Counted from the first letter of the stretch, positions 7,800 to 16,892 are shown. The stretch: 64,000 bases of DNA from Neisseriaceae bacterium HSC-16F19 (GCF_024171525.1 NZ_JALJZY010000002.1:62001-126000); one strand, 5' to 3'. Program-made: numbers and translations. Notes: generated by a model not told the origin, from the sequence alone.

Positions 7800-9002
7800 A
7801 TGCAAACATACCAAGCACCCGATGCGCGCGGCTTTTTCGGCCGGCATGGCGGCACCTATGTCTCAGAAACCCTGATTCCCGCCTTGCAGGAATTGGCGCA
7901 AGCTTATGCCGAAGCCAAGCAGGACCCGGCTTTTTGGGCGGCTTTCCGCCATGATTTGGCCCATTATGTCGGCCGACCCAGCCCGGTGTATCACGCCGAA
8001 CATTTGAGCCGCAAACTCGGCGGCGCACAAATCTGGCTCAAGCGCGAAGACCTCAACCACACCGGCGCACACAAGGTCAACAATACCATCGGCCAGGCCT
8101 TATTGGCACAGCGCATGGGCAAAAAACGGGTGATTGCCGAAACCGGCGCCGGACAGCACGGTGTGGCCTCGGCCACCGTGGCGGCGCGTTTCGGCATGGC
8201 GTGCCATGTGTATATGGGCGCCGACGACATCCGGCGCCAGGCACCGAATGTGTTCCGCATGAAGCTCTTGGGCGCGCAGGTGGTGAGTGTGGACAGCGGC
8301 AGCCGCACCCTTAAAGACGCCATGAACGAAGCCATGCGCGAATGGGTGGCACGGGTGGACGATACTTTTTACATCATCGGCACCGCCGCGGGCCCTGCGC
8401 CGTATCCGGAAATGGTGCGCGATTTTCAGTGTGTGATCGGTCAGGAAGCCAAAGAACAGATGCTGGCCGCCATCGGCCGCCAGCCGGATGTGGCGGTGGC
8501 CTGTGTCGGCGGCGGTTCCAACGCCATCGGCCTGTTTTATCCCTATATCGAAGAAAGCGGTGTGCGCTTGGTGGGGGTGGAAGCGGGCGGTCGCGGCGTG
8601 GAAACGCCTGATCATGCCGCGCCCATCAGCAGCGGCGCACCATTGGGTGTGCTGCACGGTTTCCGCAGTTATCTGATGCAGGACGCACACGGTCAGGTTT
8701 TGGGTACGCATTCGGTGTCCGCCGGCCTCGATTATCCCGGCATCGGCCCCGAACACAGCCATCTGGCCGACATTGGCCGTGTGGAATATCAGGCCGCCAA
8801 TGACGATGCTGCACTGGAAGCCTTTGATTTGCTCTGTCGTTACGAAGGTATTATCCCAGCTTTGGAATCCAGCCATGCTTTGGCGTGGGCGGTGGCCGAG
8901 GCACCGAAAATGGATAAAGAGCAGGTGATTTTGGTGAATCTGTCCGGCCGTGGTGATAAGGACATCAATACTGTGGCCAAGCTTAAAGGCATTGAATTAT
9001 AA
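7800..9002 (+). CDS. trpB: Tryptophan synthase beta subunit
   Basis: TrpB condenses indole with serine using pyridoxal phosphate. The 400-residue protein shows HTGAHKVNN with the PLP-binding lysine (residue 92), the phosphate-binding glycine loop CVGGGSNAIG, and the conserved start GFFGRHGGTYVSETL. Length and motif order are typical of TrpB1. It is transcribed alone here with trpF upstream but separated by a repeat block; trpA is not in the window. A terminator lies directly behind the gene. Confidence 0.97.
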   Translation: MQTYQAPDARGFFGRHGGTYVSETLIPALQELAQAYAEAKQDPAFWAAFRHDLAHYVGRPSPVYHAEHLSRKLGGAQIWLKREDLNHTGAHKVNNTIGQALLAQRMGKKRVIAETGAGQHGVASATVAARFGMACHVYMGADDIRRQAPNVFRMKLLGAQVVSVDSGSRTLKDAMNEAMREWVARVDDTFYIIGTAAGPAPYPEMVRDFQCVIGQEAKEQMLAAIGRQPDVAVACVGGGSNAIGLFYPYIEESGVRLVGVEAGGRGVETPDHAAPISSGAPLGVLHGFRSYLMQDAHGQVLGTHSVSAGLDYPGIGPEHSHLADIGRVEYQAANDDAALEAFDLLCRYEGIIPALESSHALAWAVAEAPKMDKEQVILVNLSGRGDKDINTVAKLKGIEL

Positions 9003-9015
9003 GTATTCCGTTGCA

Positions 9016-9047
9016 AAAACGGCCGCTTCAAGCGGTCGTTTTGTTTT
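9016..9047. terminator. Terminator between convergent trpB and lysR
   Basis: An AAAACGGCCGCTT / AAGCGGTCGTTTT hairpin is followed by GTTTTT, then by an uptake word in which the regulator's stop codon lies. It ends trpB and, with its A-rich 5' side, could also end the opposing transcript. Confidence 0.85.
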
Positions 9048-9929
9048 TCAGGCAGCCCAGACGGCGTCGAGGCTGTTTTTGAGTGCCTCCACCATCGGGT
9101 CTTGCTCAAATTCATCGGCATATACAAAGCTCAAGGGCATGGCTTGGGTATAGGCGGGCAGGGTGGTGATGGCCATGCCGCGGGCGCGGGCGTGGTTGAC
9201 GTCTTGGCGCGGCACCAAGGCCAAGCCCACACCGGCGGCCACCATGTCCAGCAACAGATTGGGATGGTCGCACAAAACCGGGGTCGGCGGGGTGATGCGC
9301 AGTTCGCGCCACAGTTTCTGCATCTGTTTGTGGCTGCCTGAAAAACCGGACATGTCCAGCCACGGCGTTTGTCCCAGTGATTTGGGCAGATGGGCGGCCA
9401 GTTCCGGCAGGCGGCTTTCGGCCACGGCCACCACATATTCCACGGTTTCCAGCGGGCGCTCGCGCACGTTGCGGTAAGGGTTGCTGCCGATAAAGAAACC
9501 GGCATGCAGCTCTTTTTTGCGCACGGCATTGATGATGTCGCCGCTTAAGCCGTAATGGCAGTTAATCTGAATATGGGGCAGATTGTGTTGCAGATGGCGG
9601 ATAAGGGCGGCGGTTTTGCGTCCGGGCAGGGGGTGAATCAGGCCCAAATCCAGTTGTCCGGCGTAGTCGTCGGCCAGGCTCAAGGCAAATTGGTCGAGCT
9701 GGTGCATTTGTTGCAGCATCATTTCCGCGCGCGGCAGCAGGGCGGTGCCGCTGGGGGTGAGGCTCATGCCTTGGGCATTGCGTTCGAACAGGGTGACATT
9801 GAGGTGTTTTTCGATGGCTTTGATTTGTGCGGAGACGGCCGGTTGCGAGAGGTGCAGCGTTTCGGCGGCCTGGGTGAGGTTGCCTTGGTGGGCAACGGCC
9901 ACAAAACTTTTGAGCTGGTTCAAATCCAT
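9048..9929 (-). CDS. LysR-family transcriptional regulator
   Basis: The 293-residue protein has an N-terminal winged helix-turn-helix (MDLNQLKSFVAVAHQGNLTQ, then AAETLHLSQPAVSAQIKAIE, residues 1-60) and a C-terminal periplasmic-binding-protein-like effector domain (LGLIHPLPGRK onward). The inducer and targets cannot be told from sequence. The neighbour across the divergent region is acs, so control of acetate activation is possible but unproven; the other neighbour, trpB, is convergent. AAGGA precedes the ATG. The TGA stop lies inside a GGCTGCCTGAA uptake word. Confidence 0.93.
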   Translation of the reverse strand: MDLNQLKSFVAVAHQGNLTQAAETLHLSQPAVSAQIKAIEKHLNVTLFERNAQGMSLTPSGTALLPRAEMMLQQMHQLDQFALSLADDYAGQLDLGLIHPLPGRKTAALIRHLQHNLPHIQINCHYGLSGDIINAVRKKELHAGFFIGSNPYRNVRERPLETVEYVVAVAESRLPELAAHLPKSLGQTPWLDMSGFSGSHKQMQKLWRELRITPPTPVLCDHPNLLLDMVAAGVGLALVPRQDVNHARARGMAITTLPAYTQAMPLSFVYADEFEQDPMVEALKNSLDAVWAA

Positions 9930-10118
9930 CGGGGTTCCTTGGGGCTGAATATTGTTCTTATTAAGGCGGTCGGATATACGCTTATCCCGCTGTGCGAATC
10001 ATTGTAAGCCAAAGTGGGGCAGCAGTCATGCCTATAGGCTGCCTGAAAGCGGCTACGACCGGGTTTATTTTAACAAACAGCGCTTATTTTTTGACGGCGG
10101 CTTAAAGCATTTTCACAT

Positions 10119-10138
10119 ATTAGATTTATTTATCTAAT
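10119..10138. promoter_or_regulatory. AT-rich palindrome, possible regulator site
   Basis: ATTAGAT and ATCTAAT flank a 6-base AT spacer in the divergent region between a LysR gene and acs. The T-N11-A-like arrangement is reminiscent of LysR-type sites, but assignment is inference. Confidence 0.3.
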
Positions 10139-10404
10139 TGATTTTATGAATTTGTTGCATCGCATCATTCGTGAGGCAAATGCAGAACATCAGAAAAAAA
10201 AATTAGCCTTCAGCCGCAGTCTGTTTTTTAATCCGTCCCGTTACAGCCGAACGGGTCTGTGTGTCGGGCGGCGCAACTGCGTTGACGCCAAGACTACAAC
10301 AGGAGAACAATGGGGAACCCAAGCCGGTAGGATTATCGGCACGCATGCAAACGCGGCCCTGCCGCCGACATGACAACACCCCGGCCGTATCATGCTGCGG
10401 AGAC

Positions 10405-10436
10405 AGGCTGCCTGAAAGTTGCTTTTCAGGCAGCCT
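10405..10436. repeat. Inverted DUS pair in the acs leader
   Basis: AGGCTGCCTGAAA and TTTTCAGGCAGCCT surround a 5-base loop, 84 bases upstream of the acs start codon. A hairpin of this strength in a 5' leader could attenuate transcription as well as serve uptake. Confidence 0.7.
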
Positions 10437-10519
10437 CCTCAGATTGCCAAGAAACAGCACCATCCCCTGTGGCCTGCCTTAAAGCCGGCACCACATCCAC
10501 CTTTTTTCAGGAGAAGCTT

Positions 10520-12484
10520 ATGTCTGCAATTGAATCCGTATTGAAAGAAAACCGTGTTTTTGAGCCGAGCGACGATTTCAAATCCCACGCCAATGTAAGC
10601 GGCATGGAAGGCTATAACGCCTTGTGCGAAAAAGCCAACAACGATTACGAAGGCTTTTGGGGCGAATTGGCACGCGAGCACATCACTTGGAAAAAACCGT
10701 TTACCCAAGTGCTGGACGAGAGCAATGCACCGTTTTTCAAATGGTTTGCAGACGGCGAACTGAACGTATCCTACAACTGTCTGGACCGCCATTTGGCGGA
10801 TAAAGCCGACAAAACCGCCATTATTTACGAAAAAGACGACGGCAGCAGCGAGCACATCAGCTATCGCGAACTGTATGAGCGCGTGTGCCGGTTTGCCAAC
10901 GGTCTGAAATCCCTGGGCGTGCAAAAAGGCGACCGCGTGGTGGTGTATATGCCCATGGTGGCCGACGCCGTGGTGGCCATGCAGGCGTGTGCCCGCATCG
11001 GTGCCATCCACTCCGTGGTGTTCGGCGGCTTCTCTTCCGGCGCGGTGAAAGACCGTGTGCAAGATGCCGCAGCCAAAGTGATTGTGACCGCCAATGAAAG
11101 CGTGCGCGGCGGCAAACATGTACCGCTGAAAGCCACTGTAGATGAGGCCTTGGCCGATGGCGGCTGTCCCAGCGTGGAAAAAGTGGTGGTGCTGGCGCGT
11201 ACCGATGCCCAAGTGCCGATGCAGGAAGGCCGCGACATCTGGTGGCAAGACCTGGTGGCCGACCAAGCCACAGACTGCGAACCGGAATGGGTGGATGCCG
11301 AACATCCGCTGTTCGTACTCTATACCTCCGGCTCCACCGGCAAACCCAAAGGCGTGCAGCACAGCACCGGCGGTTATCTCTTGGGTTCCATGACCACCCT
11401 CAAATGGGTGTTTGACTACAAGCCGAACGATGTATTCTGGTGTACTGCCGATGTGGGTTGGATTACCGGCCACACCTATATCGCCTACGGCCCCCTGGCC
11501 ATCGGCGCCACCCAAATCGTGTTTGAAGGTGTGCCCACTTATCCGGATGCCTCACGCTTCTGGAGTACCATCGAGAAACACAAAGTCTCCATTTTCTACA
11601 CCGCGCCGACCGCCATCCGCTCGTTGATCAAGCTGGGTGCCGACTTGCCGACCAAATACGACTTGTCCACCCTGCGTCTGCTGGGCACCGTGGGCGAGCC
11701 CATCAATCCCGAAGCGTGGATGTGGTATTACCAAGTGGTGGGCGGCGGCCGTTGTCCGATTGTGGACACCTGGTGGCAAACCGAAACCGGCTCCAATACC
11801 ATTGCGCCCCTGCCCGGTGCCGTGGCCATCAAGCCCGGTTCCTGCACCCTGCCGCTGCCCGGCATCATGGCCGACATCGTCGACGAGTCCGGCGCCCCGG
11901 TGGAAAAAGGCAATGGCGGCTTCCTGGTGATCAAGCGTCCCTTCCCGTCGCTGTTGCGTACCGTATGGGGTGACAACGAGCGCTTCAAATCCACCTACTT
12001 CCCCGAAGATTTCGGCGGCAAATACTATGTGGCCGGCGACTCCGCCCACCGCGACGAAAACGGCTATATCTGGATTATGGGCCGCGTGGACGACGTGTTG
12101 AACGTATCCGGCCACCGCTTGGGCACCATGGAAATCGAATCGGCACTGGTGGCCAACCCGCTGGTGGCCGAAGCTGCCGTAGTGGGCAAACCGCACGAAG
12201 TGAAGGGCGAAGCCGTGGTGGCCTTTGTGGTGCTGAAAAACGAGCGCCCGGAAGGCGAAGAAGCCAAGCGCATTGCCACCGAACTGAAAAACTGGGTGGC
12301 CCACGAAATCGGCAAGATTGCCCAACCGGACGACATCCGCTTCGGCGACAACCTGCCCAAAACCCGTTCCGGCAAAATCATGCGCCGCCTGCTGCGCTCC
12401 CTGGCCAAAGGCGAGGAAATCACTTCCGACACCTCCACCTTGGAAAACCCGCAGGTTCTGGATCAGCTGAAACAGGGTTTGTAA
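10520..12484 (+). CDS. acs: Acetyl-CoA synthetase
   Basis: Acs makes acetyl-CoA from acetate, ATP and CoA through acetyl-AMP. The 654-residue product (typical is about 650) carries the ATP-binding loop YTSGSTGKPKGVQH, the adenylate motif DTWWQTETGS, the hinge region MGRVDDVLNVSGHRLGT and, near residue 619, the lysine of PKTRSGKIMRR that is controlled by acetylation in well-studied Acs enzymes. The ATG at 10520 has AGGAG eight bases upstream; an upstream in-frame extension is not supported. The gene is monocistronic, ended by a DUS terminator. Confidence 0.97.
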   Translation: MSAIESVLKENRVFEPSDDFKSHANVSGMEGYNALCEKANNDYEGFWGELAREHITWKKPFTQVLDESNAPFFKWFADGELNVSYNCLDRHLADKADKTAIIYEKDDGSSEHISYRELYERVCRFANGLKSLGVQKGDRVVVYMPMVADAVVAMQACARIGAIHSVVFGGFSSGAVKDRVQDAAAKVIVTANESVRGGKHVPLKATVDEALADGGCPSVEKVVVLARTDAQVPMQEGRDIWWQDLVADQATDCEPEWVDAEHPLFVLYTSGSTGKPKGVQHSTGGYLLGSMTTLKWVFDYKPNDVFWCTADVGWITGHTYIAYGPLAIGATQIVFEGVPTYPDASRFWSTIEKHKVSIFYTAPTAIRSLIKLGADLPTKYDLSTLRLLGTVGEPINPEAWMWYYQVVGGGRCPIVDTWWQTETGSNTIAPLPGAVAIKPGSCTLPLPGIMADIVDESGAPVEKGNGGFLVIKRPFPSLLRTVWGDNERFKSTYFPEDFGGKYYVAGDSAHRDENGYIWIMGRVDDVLNVSGHRLGTMEIESALVANPLVAEAAVVGKPHEVKGEAVVAFVVLKNERPEGEEAKRIATELKNWVAHEIGKIAQPDDIRFGDNLPKTRSGKIMRRLLRSLAKGEEITSDTSTLENPQVLDQLKQGL

Positions 12485-12503
12485 GGTTTTAAAACGCTAA
12501 ATT

Positions 12504-12540
12504 AAGGCTGCCTGAAAAAAGTTTTCAGGCAGCCTTTTGT
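12504..12540 (+). terminator. DUS-pair terminator of acs
   Basis: A perfect 15-bp stem made of two opposed uptake words (AAGGCTGCCTGAAAA / TTTTCAGGCAGCCTT), 3-base loop, then further Ts; 19 bases after the acs stop. Confidence 0.9.
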
Positions 12541-12556
12541 ATATGCGGCAATATTA

Positions 12557-12588
12557 AAGCGGCTGATATTTTTCGGCATCAGCCGCTT
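12557..12588. terminator. Hairpin downstream of ppiB
   Basis: AAGCGGCTGAT and ATCAGCCGCTT form an 11-bp stem with a 10-base loop. It lies between the convergent acs and ppiB genes and has T-rich flanks on both strands, so it may serve ppiB. Confidence 0.6.
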
Positions 12589-12605
12589 GTTTTCAGGCAG
12601 CCTGG

Positions 12606-13097
12606 TTACACGATTTCCGCCTTATTGATCACCACCGGATCCACCGGTACGTCTTGGTGTCCGGCACGGTTGCCGGTTTTCACGCCTTTGATTTCATCCA
12701 CGACTTCGGTGCCTTCCACCACTTTGCCGAATACGGCATAGCCCCAGCCGTGCAGGTCGGGCTTGGTGTGGTTGAGGAAGTCGTTGTCTTTCACATTGAT
12801 GAAAAACTGGGCGCTGGCCGAATGCGGCTGCATGGTGCGTGCCATGGCGATGGTGTATTTGTCGTTTTTCAGGCCGTTGGCGGCTTCGTTTTCAATCGGC
12901 TCGCGGGTGGCTTTTTGCTGCATATCGGTATCGAAACCGCCGCCCTGAATCATAAAGTTGTCAATCACGCGGTGGAAGATGGTGCCGTCGTAAAAACCGT
13001 CGCGCACATATTGTTCGAAATTGGCGGCGGTTTTGGGGGCTTTTTCGTGGTCCAGCTCGATGCCGATAACGCCGAAATTGGTGTGCAGTTTGATCAT
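12606..13097 (-). CDS. ppiB: Cytoplasmic cyclophilin-type peptidylprolyl isomerase
   Basis: The 163-residue protein is a single cyclophilin domain without signal peptide, so it acts in the cytoplasm. Key family motifs are GTIFHRVIDNFMIQGG (catalytic Arg and Phe), ARTMQPHSASAQFFIN and HGWGYAVFGKVVEG. AAAGGA precedes the ATG. It lies next to a second, exported cyclophilin gene of the same orientation, with about 60% similarity by eye, which suggests an old duplication with relocalisation. Confidence 0.96.
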   Translation of the reverse strand: MIKLHTNFGVIGIELDHEKAPKTAANFEQYVRDGFYDGTIFHRVIDNFMIQGGGFDTDMQQKATREPIENEAANGLKNDKYTIAMARTMQPHSASAQFFINVKDNDFLNHTKPDLHGWGYAVFGKVVEGTEVVDEIKGVKTGNRAGHQDVPVDPVVINKAEIV

Positions 13098-13129
13098 GTT
13101 TTAATCCTTTAAAGGTTGGTGTTGGGGTT

Positions 13130-13337
13130 TATACCAATTTAAAAATTAAATCTAAAAACAAAGGCTGCCTGCGTAGCGCAGCGGAGTTGCGAAGCTAAAA
13201 CAGATTCTGCGACTTCGCTGTCGCTACGCGCAGAATGACGGATTGCTGTCATCCTGCGCGCAGTCGCAGGATCTTGTTCAATATAAGACATGTTAAAACA
13301 AGCCCATCTGTTTAGATTAATTTTTTGAATTGGTATT
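13130..13337. mobile_element. 208-bp element with 26-bp terminal inverted repeats (MITE-like)
   Basis: The ends read TATACCAATTTAAAAATTAA at 13130 and, in reverse complement, AATACCAATTCAAAAAATTA at 13337, continuing to TCTAAA on both sides. Inside are an uptake-like word and two hairpins of the ATTCTGCG/CGCAGAAT (13204-13235) and ATCCTGCG/CGCAGGAT (13250-13272) kind. No protein is encoded. The right end reaches the stop codon of the exported cyclophilin gene. The internal hairpin pair also occurs near 57180. Confidence 0.6.
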
Positions 13338-13899
13338 ATTTAAGAATACGTACGCTGCGGATAATCACCGGCTGCTGCGGCACATTCTGGTGCATGCCAC
13401 GGTGGGCGGTGGGCACTTTGGCGATTTTGTCCACCACGGCCTGGCCGTCGGTCACTTTGCCGAACACGGCATAGCCCCAGCCTTGGGCGCTTTTGTCTTT
13501 ATGGTCGAGAAAACTGTTGTCGGCCACATTGATAAAAAACTGGCTGCTGGCCGAATGCGGCGCGGCGGTGCGGGCCATGGCAATGGTGTATTTGCGGTTT
13601 TTCAGGCCGTTGTCCGCTTCGTTGGCAATCGGCGCTTCGGTGGCTTTTTGCGCCATATCGGCGGTAAAGCCGCCGCCTTGAATCATAAAGCCGTCGATCA
13701 CACGGTGAAACACCGTGCCGTTGTAAAAGCCTTTGCGTGCATATTGGCTGAAATTGGCCACGGTTTGCGGCGCTTTTTTCTCGTCCAGAGACACGGTGAT
13801 GGCGCCCAGATTGGTGTCGATGACGGCGCGGGTTTCGGCGAGGGCAGGAGTAGTGCCGAGTGCGGCCAGGGTGAGGAGTAACAGCGGGGTTTTGCTCAT
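13336..13899 (-). CDS. ppiA: Exported cyclophilin-type peptidylprolyl isomerase
   Basis: The 187-residue product has a signal peptide (TPLLLLTLAALGTTPALA, cleavage before ETRAVIDTN) followed by a cyclophilin domain with GTVFHRVIDGFMIQGG, ARTAAPHSASSQFFIN and QGWGYAVFGKVTDG. It should isomerise X-Pro bonds in the periplasm. AAAAGG precedes the ATG. Its 3' end abuts, and by one or two bases overlaps, the terminal repeat of the 208-bp element, which separates it from ppiB. Confidence 0.95.
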   Translation of the reverse strand: MSKTPLLLLTLAALGTTPALAETRAVIDTNLGAITVSLDEKKAPQTVANFSQYARKGFYNGTVFHRVIDGFMIQGGGFTADMAQKATEAPIANEADNGLKNRKYTIAMARTAAPHSASSQFFINVADNSFLDHKDKSAQGWGYAVFGKVTDGQAVVDKIAKVPTAHRGMHQNVPQQPVIIRSVRILK

Positions 13900-13925
13900 G
13901 GAATGCCTTTTTATCGGGATTGCAG

Positions 13926-13953
13926 GGGCTGCCTGAACGGTTTCAGGCAGCCT
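13926..13953. terminator. DUS-pair hairpin downstream of fbp
   Basis: GGCTGCCTGAA and its complement around a CGG loop lie six bases beyond the fbp stop on the minus strand and before the ppiA start region. Without a strong T run it is a weaker terminator candidate. Confidence 0.6.
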
Positions 13954-13958
13954 GTGAA

Positions 13959-14936
13959 TTATGTTTGGTGCAAACGGTGGACATAATCCACTTCGTTGCG
14001 GCTGCCCAGCACCACGGCCACGCGCTGGTGCAGGCCGATGGGGCGGATGTCGAGCATGCGCGTGTGCGCGTCACAGGCGGCACCGCCGGCCTGCTCGACA
14101 ATCAGGCTTAAGGGATTGGCTTCGTACATCAGCCGCAGTTTGCCCGGTTTGTTCGGGTCGCGCGCGTCTTTGGGGTAGAGGAATACGCCGCCGCGCATGA
14201 GGATGCGGTGCACTTCCGCCACCATGCTCGCCACCCAGCGCATATTGTAGTCTTTGCCCCGGCTGCCGGTGCTGCCGGCCAAGAGTTCGACAATGTATTG
14301 CTGCACCGGTGCTTCCCAATGGCGCTGGTTGGACATATTGATGGCAAATTCGGCGCTATCGGCGGCAATCTGCGGCAGTGCCTGGGTGAGGACGAATTCC
14401 TGCGCGGCATCGAGGGTGAACACATACACGCCATGGCCCAAGGTGAACACCAGCAGGGTTTGCGGGCCGTAGAGCACATAGCCGGAAGCGGCCTGGGCGC
14501 GGCCGGGCTGCAAAAAGCTCTCGGTATTCAGGGCGCCGGCCGGTTTTTCCAGCACCGAGAAAATGGTGCCGATGGAAATATTGACATCGATATTGGAAGA
14601 GCCGTCCAAAGGGTCGAACAGCACCAGATAGCGGCCTTGTTCATTGGTGGCGACAAAGCTGTCTTCTTCCTCGCTGGCCAAGCCCGCCACGGCGGTGTTT
14701 TGCGCCAGTGCATTGATGAGCAGACGGTTGGCGAGCACGTCCAGCTTTTTCTGCTCCTCGCCCTGCACATTGCCGCTGCCGGCACTGCCGAGCACCCCGC
14801 CCAGCGCCCCGGCGCGTACCTGACGGCTGATGTCGGTACAGGCGCGTGCCAGCGTGTGAATCACGCTGCCCAATTCGGCGGGCAGGCCGTTTTGCGACAG
14901 GTGTTGGGCGATAAAGTCGGGCAGGGTGGCGGACAT
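13959..14936 (-). CDS. fbp: Fructose-1,6-bisphosphatase class I
   Basis: FBPase removes the 1-phosphate of fructose-1,6-bisphosphate in gluconeogenesis. The 325-residue product carries the metal-binding motif FDPLDGSSNIDVN and the upstream acidic motif SEEED, then the substrate region MRWVASMVAEVHRIL and GGVFLYPKD. The ATG at 14936 has GGAG upstream; a longer in-frame extension is unlikely. Together with acs and the fadD-like gene nearby it fits growth on acetate or fatty acids, although they are separate transcripts. Confidence 0.96.
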   Translation of the reverse strand: MSATLPDFIAQHLSQNGLPAELGSVIHTLARACTDISRQVRAGALGGVLGSAGSGNVQGEEQKKLDVLANRLLINALAQNTAVAGLASEEEDSFVATNEQGRYLVLFDPLDGSSNIDVNISIGTIFSVLEKPAGALNTESFLQPGRAQAASGYVLYGPQTLLVFTLGHGVYVFTLDAAQEFVLTQALPQIAADSAEFAINMSNQRHWEAPVQQYIVELLAGSTGSRGKDYNMRWVASMVAEVHRILMRGGVFLYPKDARDPNKPGKLRLMYEANPLSLIVEQAGGAACDAHTRMLDIRPIGLHQRVAVVLGSRNEVDYVHRLHQT

Positions 14937-15051
14937 GGCAGACTCCGGACAAAAACAGGGGCGGATTATAGCGTAAATCACCTGTTTCAGCCGTGATTAT
15001 TGTAGCTATGCTTTGATTTTTATACTTTTTTAGAGCTGCTGCTTGGATTTT

Positions 15052-15072
15052 GTCATTTGTTTTTTAAATGAC
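15052..15072. promoter_or_regulatory. 7-bp inverted repeat upstream of the fadD-like gene
   Basis: GTCATTT and AAATGAC flank a 7-base T-rich spacer about 150 bases before the start codon. It has the size of a TetR/FadR-type operator, but no regulator is adjacent. Confidence 0.3.
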
Positions 15073-15217
15073 TTTGGCTGTTATTGGTGGGTTTTAAACC
15101 TTTGTCATGCTGCGCTGCGGATGGCACAGCCCTCATAATTCCGACATAATCGCAGCGCACCATATCGCAGGGCGAAACCAAATCCGCCCGTACCGCTTGT
15201 TTTGGGGAGGAAAAATT

Positions 15218-16876
15218 GTGGACAAAATCTGGTTGGGCAGTTATGAGAACGGCGTGCGCGCCGAAGTGGATGTGCGTGCCTATCCGTCGATAGTGGCGGT
15301 GTTTGACGAAGCGGTGCAGCGCTTCGGCAGCCAAGTCGGCTTTACCAATCTGGGTGTCGGCCAGACTTATGCGCAAACCGATGCCCTGGTGACCCAATTT
15401 GCCTCGTATCTGCAAAACATGCTCAAACTGGAAAAAGGCGAGCGCGTGGCGGTGATGATGCCCAATGTGCTGCAATACCCCATCGCTGTGTTCGGCATTT
15501 TGCGCGCCGGCGGCGTGGTGGTGAATGTCAACCCGCTCTACACCCCGCGCGAGCTGGAACACCAACTCAAAGACAGCGGTGCCACCACCATCGTGGTGCT
15601 GGAAAACTTTGCCAATACGCTGGAGCAGGTGTTGCCGCGCACCCCGGTGAAAAACGTGGTGGTGGCGAGCGTGGGCGATATGTTGGGCACGCTCAAGGGT
15701 ATGCTGGTGAATTTCGTGCTGCGCAAAGTGAAAAAAATGGTGCCCGAATACCGCATTGCCCACGCCGTACCCTTCAAGCAGGCATTGGCACAAGGGCAGG
15801 TGCAGACTTTCCGCCCGGTACCGCTGGTACTGGAAGACCTGGCTTTTCTGCAATACACTGGCGGCACCACCGGTGTGGCCAAAGGCGCGGAACTCACCCA
15901 CGGCAATATCGTCGCCAATATGCAGCAGGCGCACGAATGGATTAAATCCAAGCTGGCGGACGGCCAGGAAGTGGTTGTTACCGCCCTGCCGCTCTACCAC
16001 ATCTTCTCGCTCACGGTGAATCTGATGATTTTCACCCGCTTGGGCGCGCGCAATATCCTCATCACCAATCCGCGCGACATCCCCGCCTTTATCAAGGAAA
16101 TGAAAAAAGAGCGCGTGACCGTGCTCACCGGGGTCAATACCCTGTTTAACGCCCTGCTCAACAATCCCGAATTTGCCAACATCGATTTTTCCAGCTGGAA
16201 GCTGGCCTTGGGCGGCGGCATGGCGGTACAGAAAGCCGTGGCCGACGAATGGAAACAGAAAACCGGCCTGCCGATTATCGAAGCCTACGGCCTCACCGAA
16301 ACCAGCCCCGGCGTGTGTGTCAACCCCATGACCACCGAGTCCTTCAGCGGCAATATCGGCCTGCCGATTTCCAATACCGATGTGGAAATCCGCGATGACG
16401 CGGGCAATGTGCTGCCGGTGGGCGAAGTGGGCGAATTGTGGGTGCAGGGGCCGCAGGTGATGCGCGGCTACTGGCAGCGCCCGGATGAAACCGCCAAAGT
16501 ATTGGATGAGCGCGGTTTCCTCGCCACCGGCGATTTGGCGGTCATGGATGCCTGCGGCTTTATCAAACTGGTGGACCGCAAAAAAGACATGATTGTGGTT
16601 TCCGGCTTCAATGTCTATCCCAACGAAGTGGAAGACGTGGTAGCGCAAATGCCGCAGGTGCTGGAAGTGGCCTGTATCGGCGTGAACAGCGACAAAACCG
16701 GCGAAGCCATCAAGCTCTTCGTGGTCAAGAAAGACCCGGCGCTCACCGCCGAAGACGTGATTGCCTACTGCCGCCAAAACCTCACGGCCTACAAAGTGCC
16801 CAAAGAGGTGGAGTTCCGCGCGGAGCTGCCCAAGTCCAATGTGGGCAAGATTTTGCGCAAGGAATTGCGGCAATAA
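15218..16876 (+). CDS. fadD: Long-chain-fatty-acid--CoA ligase
   Basis: The 552-residue protein is an AMP-forming acyl-CoA synthetase: it activates fatty acids to acyl-CoA. Motifs are the P-loop-like YTGGTTGVAKGAELTHGN, the EAYGLTETSPG adenylate motif, GFLATGDLAVMD and the C-terminal hinge VDRKKDMIVVSGFNVYPNE with a final KSNVGKILRKELR catalytic lysine. The start is GTG at 15218 with GGGGAGG seven bases upstream; the open frame extends further 5' but without a ribosome-binding site. Chain-length preference cannot be told; similarity to FadD makes long-chain acids likely. Confidence 0.92.
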   Translation: MDKIWLGSYENGVRAEVDVRAYPSIVAVFDEAVQRFGSQVGFTNLGVGQTYAQTDALVTQFASYLQNMLKLEKGERVAVMMPNVLQYPIAVFGILRAGGVVVNVNPLYTPRELEHQLKDSGATTIVVLENFANTLEQVLPRTPVKNVVVASVGDMLGTLKGMLVNFVLRKVKKMVPEYRIAHAVPFKQALAQGQVQTFRPVPLVLEDLAFLQYTGGTTGVAKGAELTHGNIVANMQQAHEWIKSKLADGQEVVVTALPLYHIFSLTVNLMIFTRLGARNILITNPRDIPAFIKEMKKERVTVLTGVNTLFNALLNNPEFANIDFSSWKLALGGGMAVQKAVADEWKQKTGLPIIEAYGLTETSPGVCVNPMTTESFSGNIGLPISNTDVEIRDDAGNVLPVGEVGELWVQGPQVMRGYWQRPDETAKVLDERGFLATGDLAVMDACGFIKLVDRKKDMIVVSGFNVYPNEVEDVVAQMPQVLEVACIGVNSDKTGEAIKLFVVKKDPALTAEDVIAYCRQNLTAYKVPKEVEFRAELPKSNVGKILRKELRQ

Positions 16877-16892
16877 ACATCTGCATTTGTTC

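Larger units (their letters stand above)
9930..10519. other. Divergent region between the LysR gene and acs
   Basis: This 590-base stretch holds the promoters for the LysR gene and acs. It contains one single uptake word near 10038, an AT-rich palindrome at 10119-10138, and an inverted DUS pair at 10405-10436 about 85 bases before the acs start. Open frames inside it have no family features and are judged non-coding. Confidence 0.5.

Noticed and set aside
10146..10373. 75-codon open frame in the acs upstream region
   Set aside because: No ribosome-binding site, no similarity I recognise, and it overlaps the likely acs promoter region.
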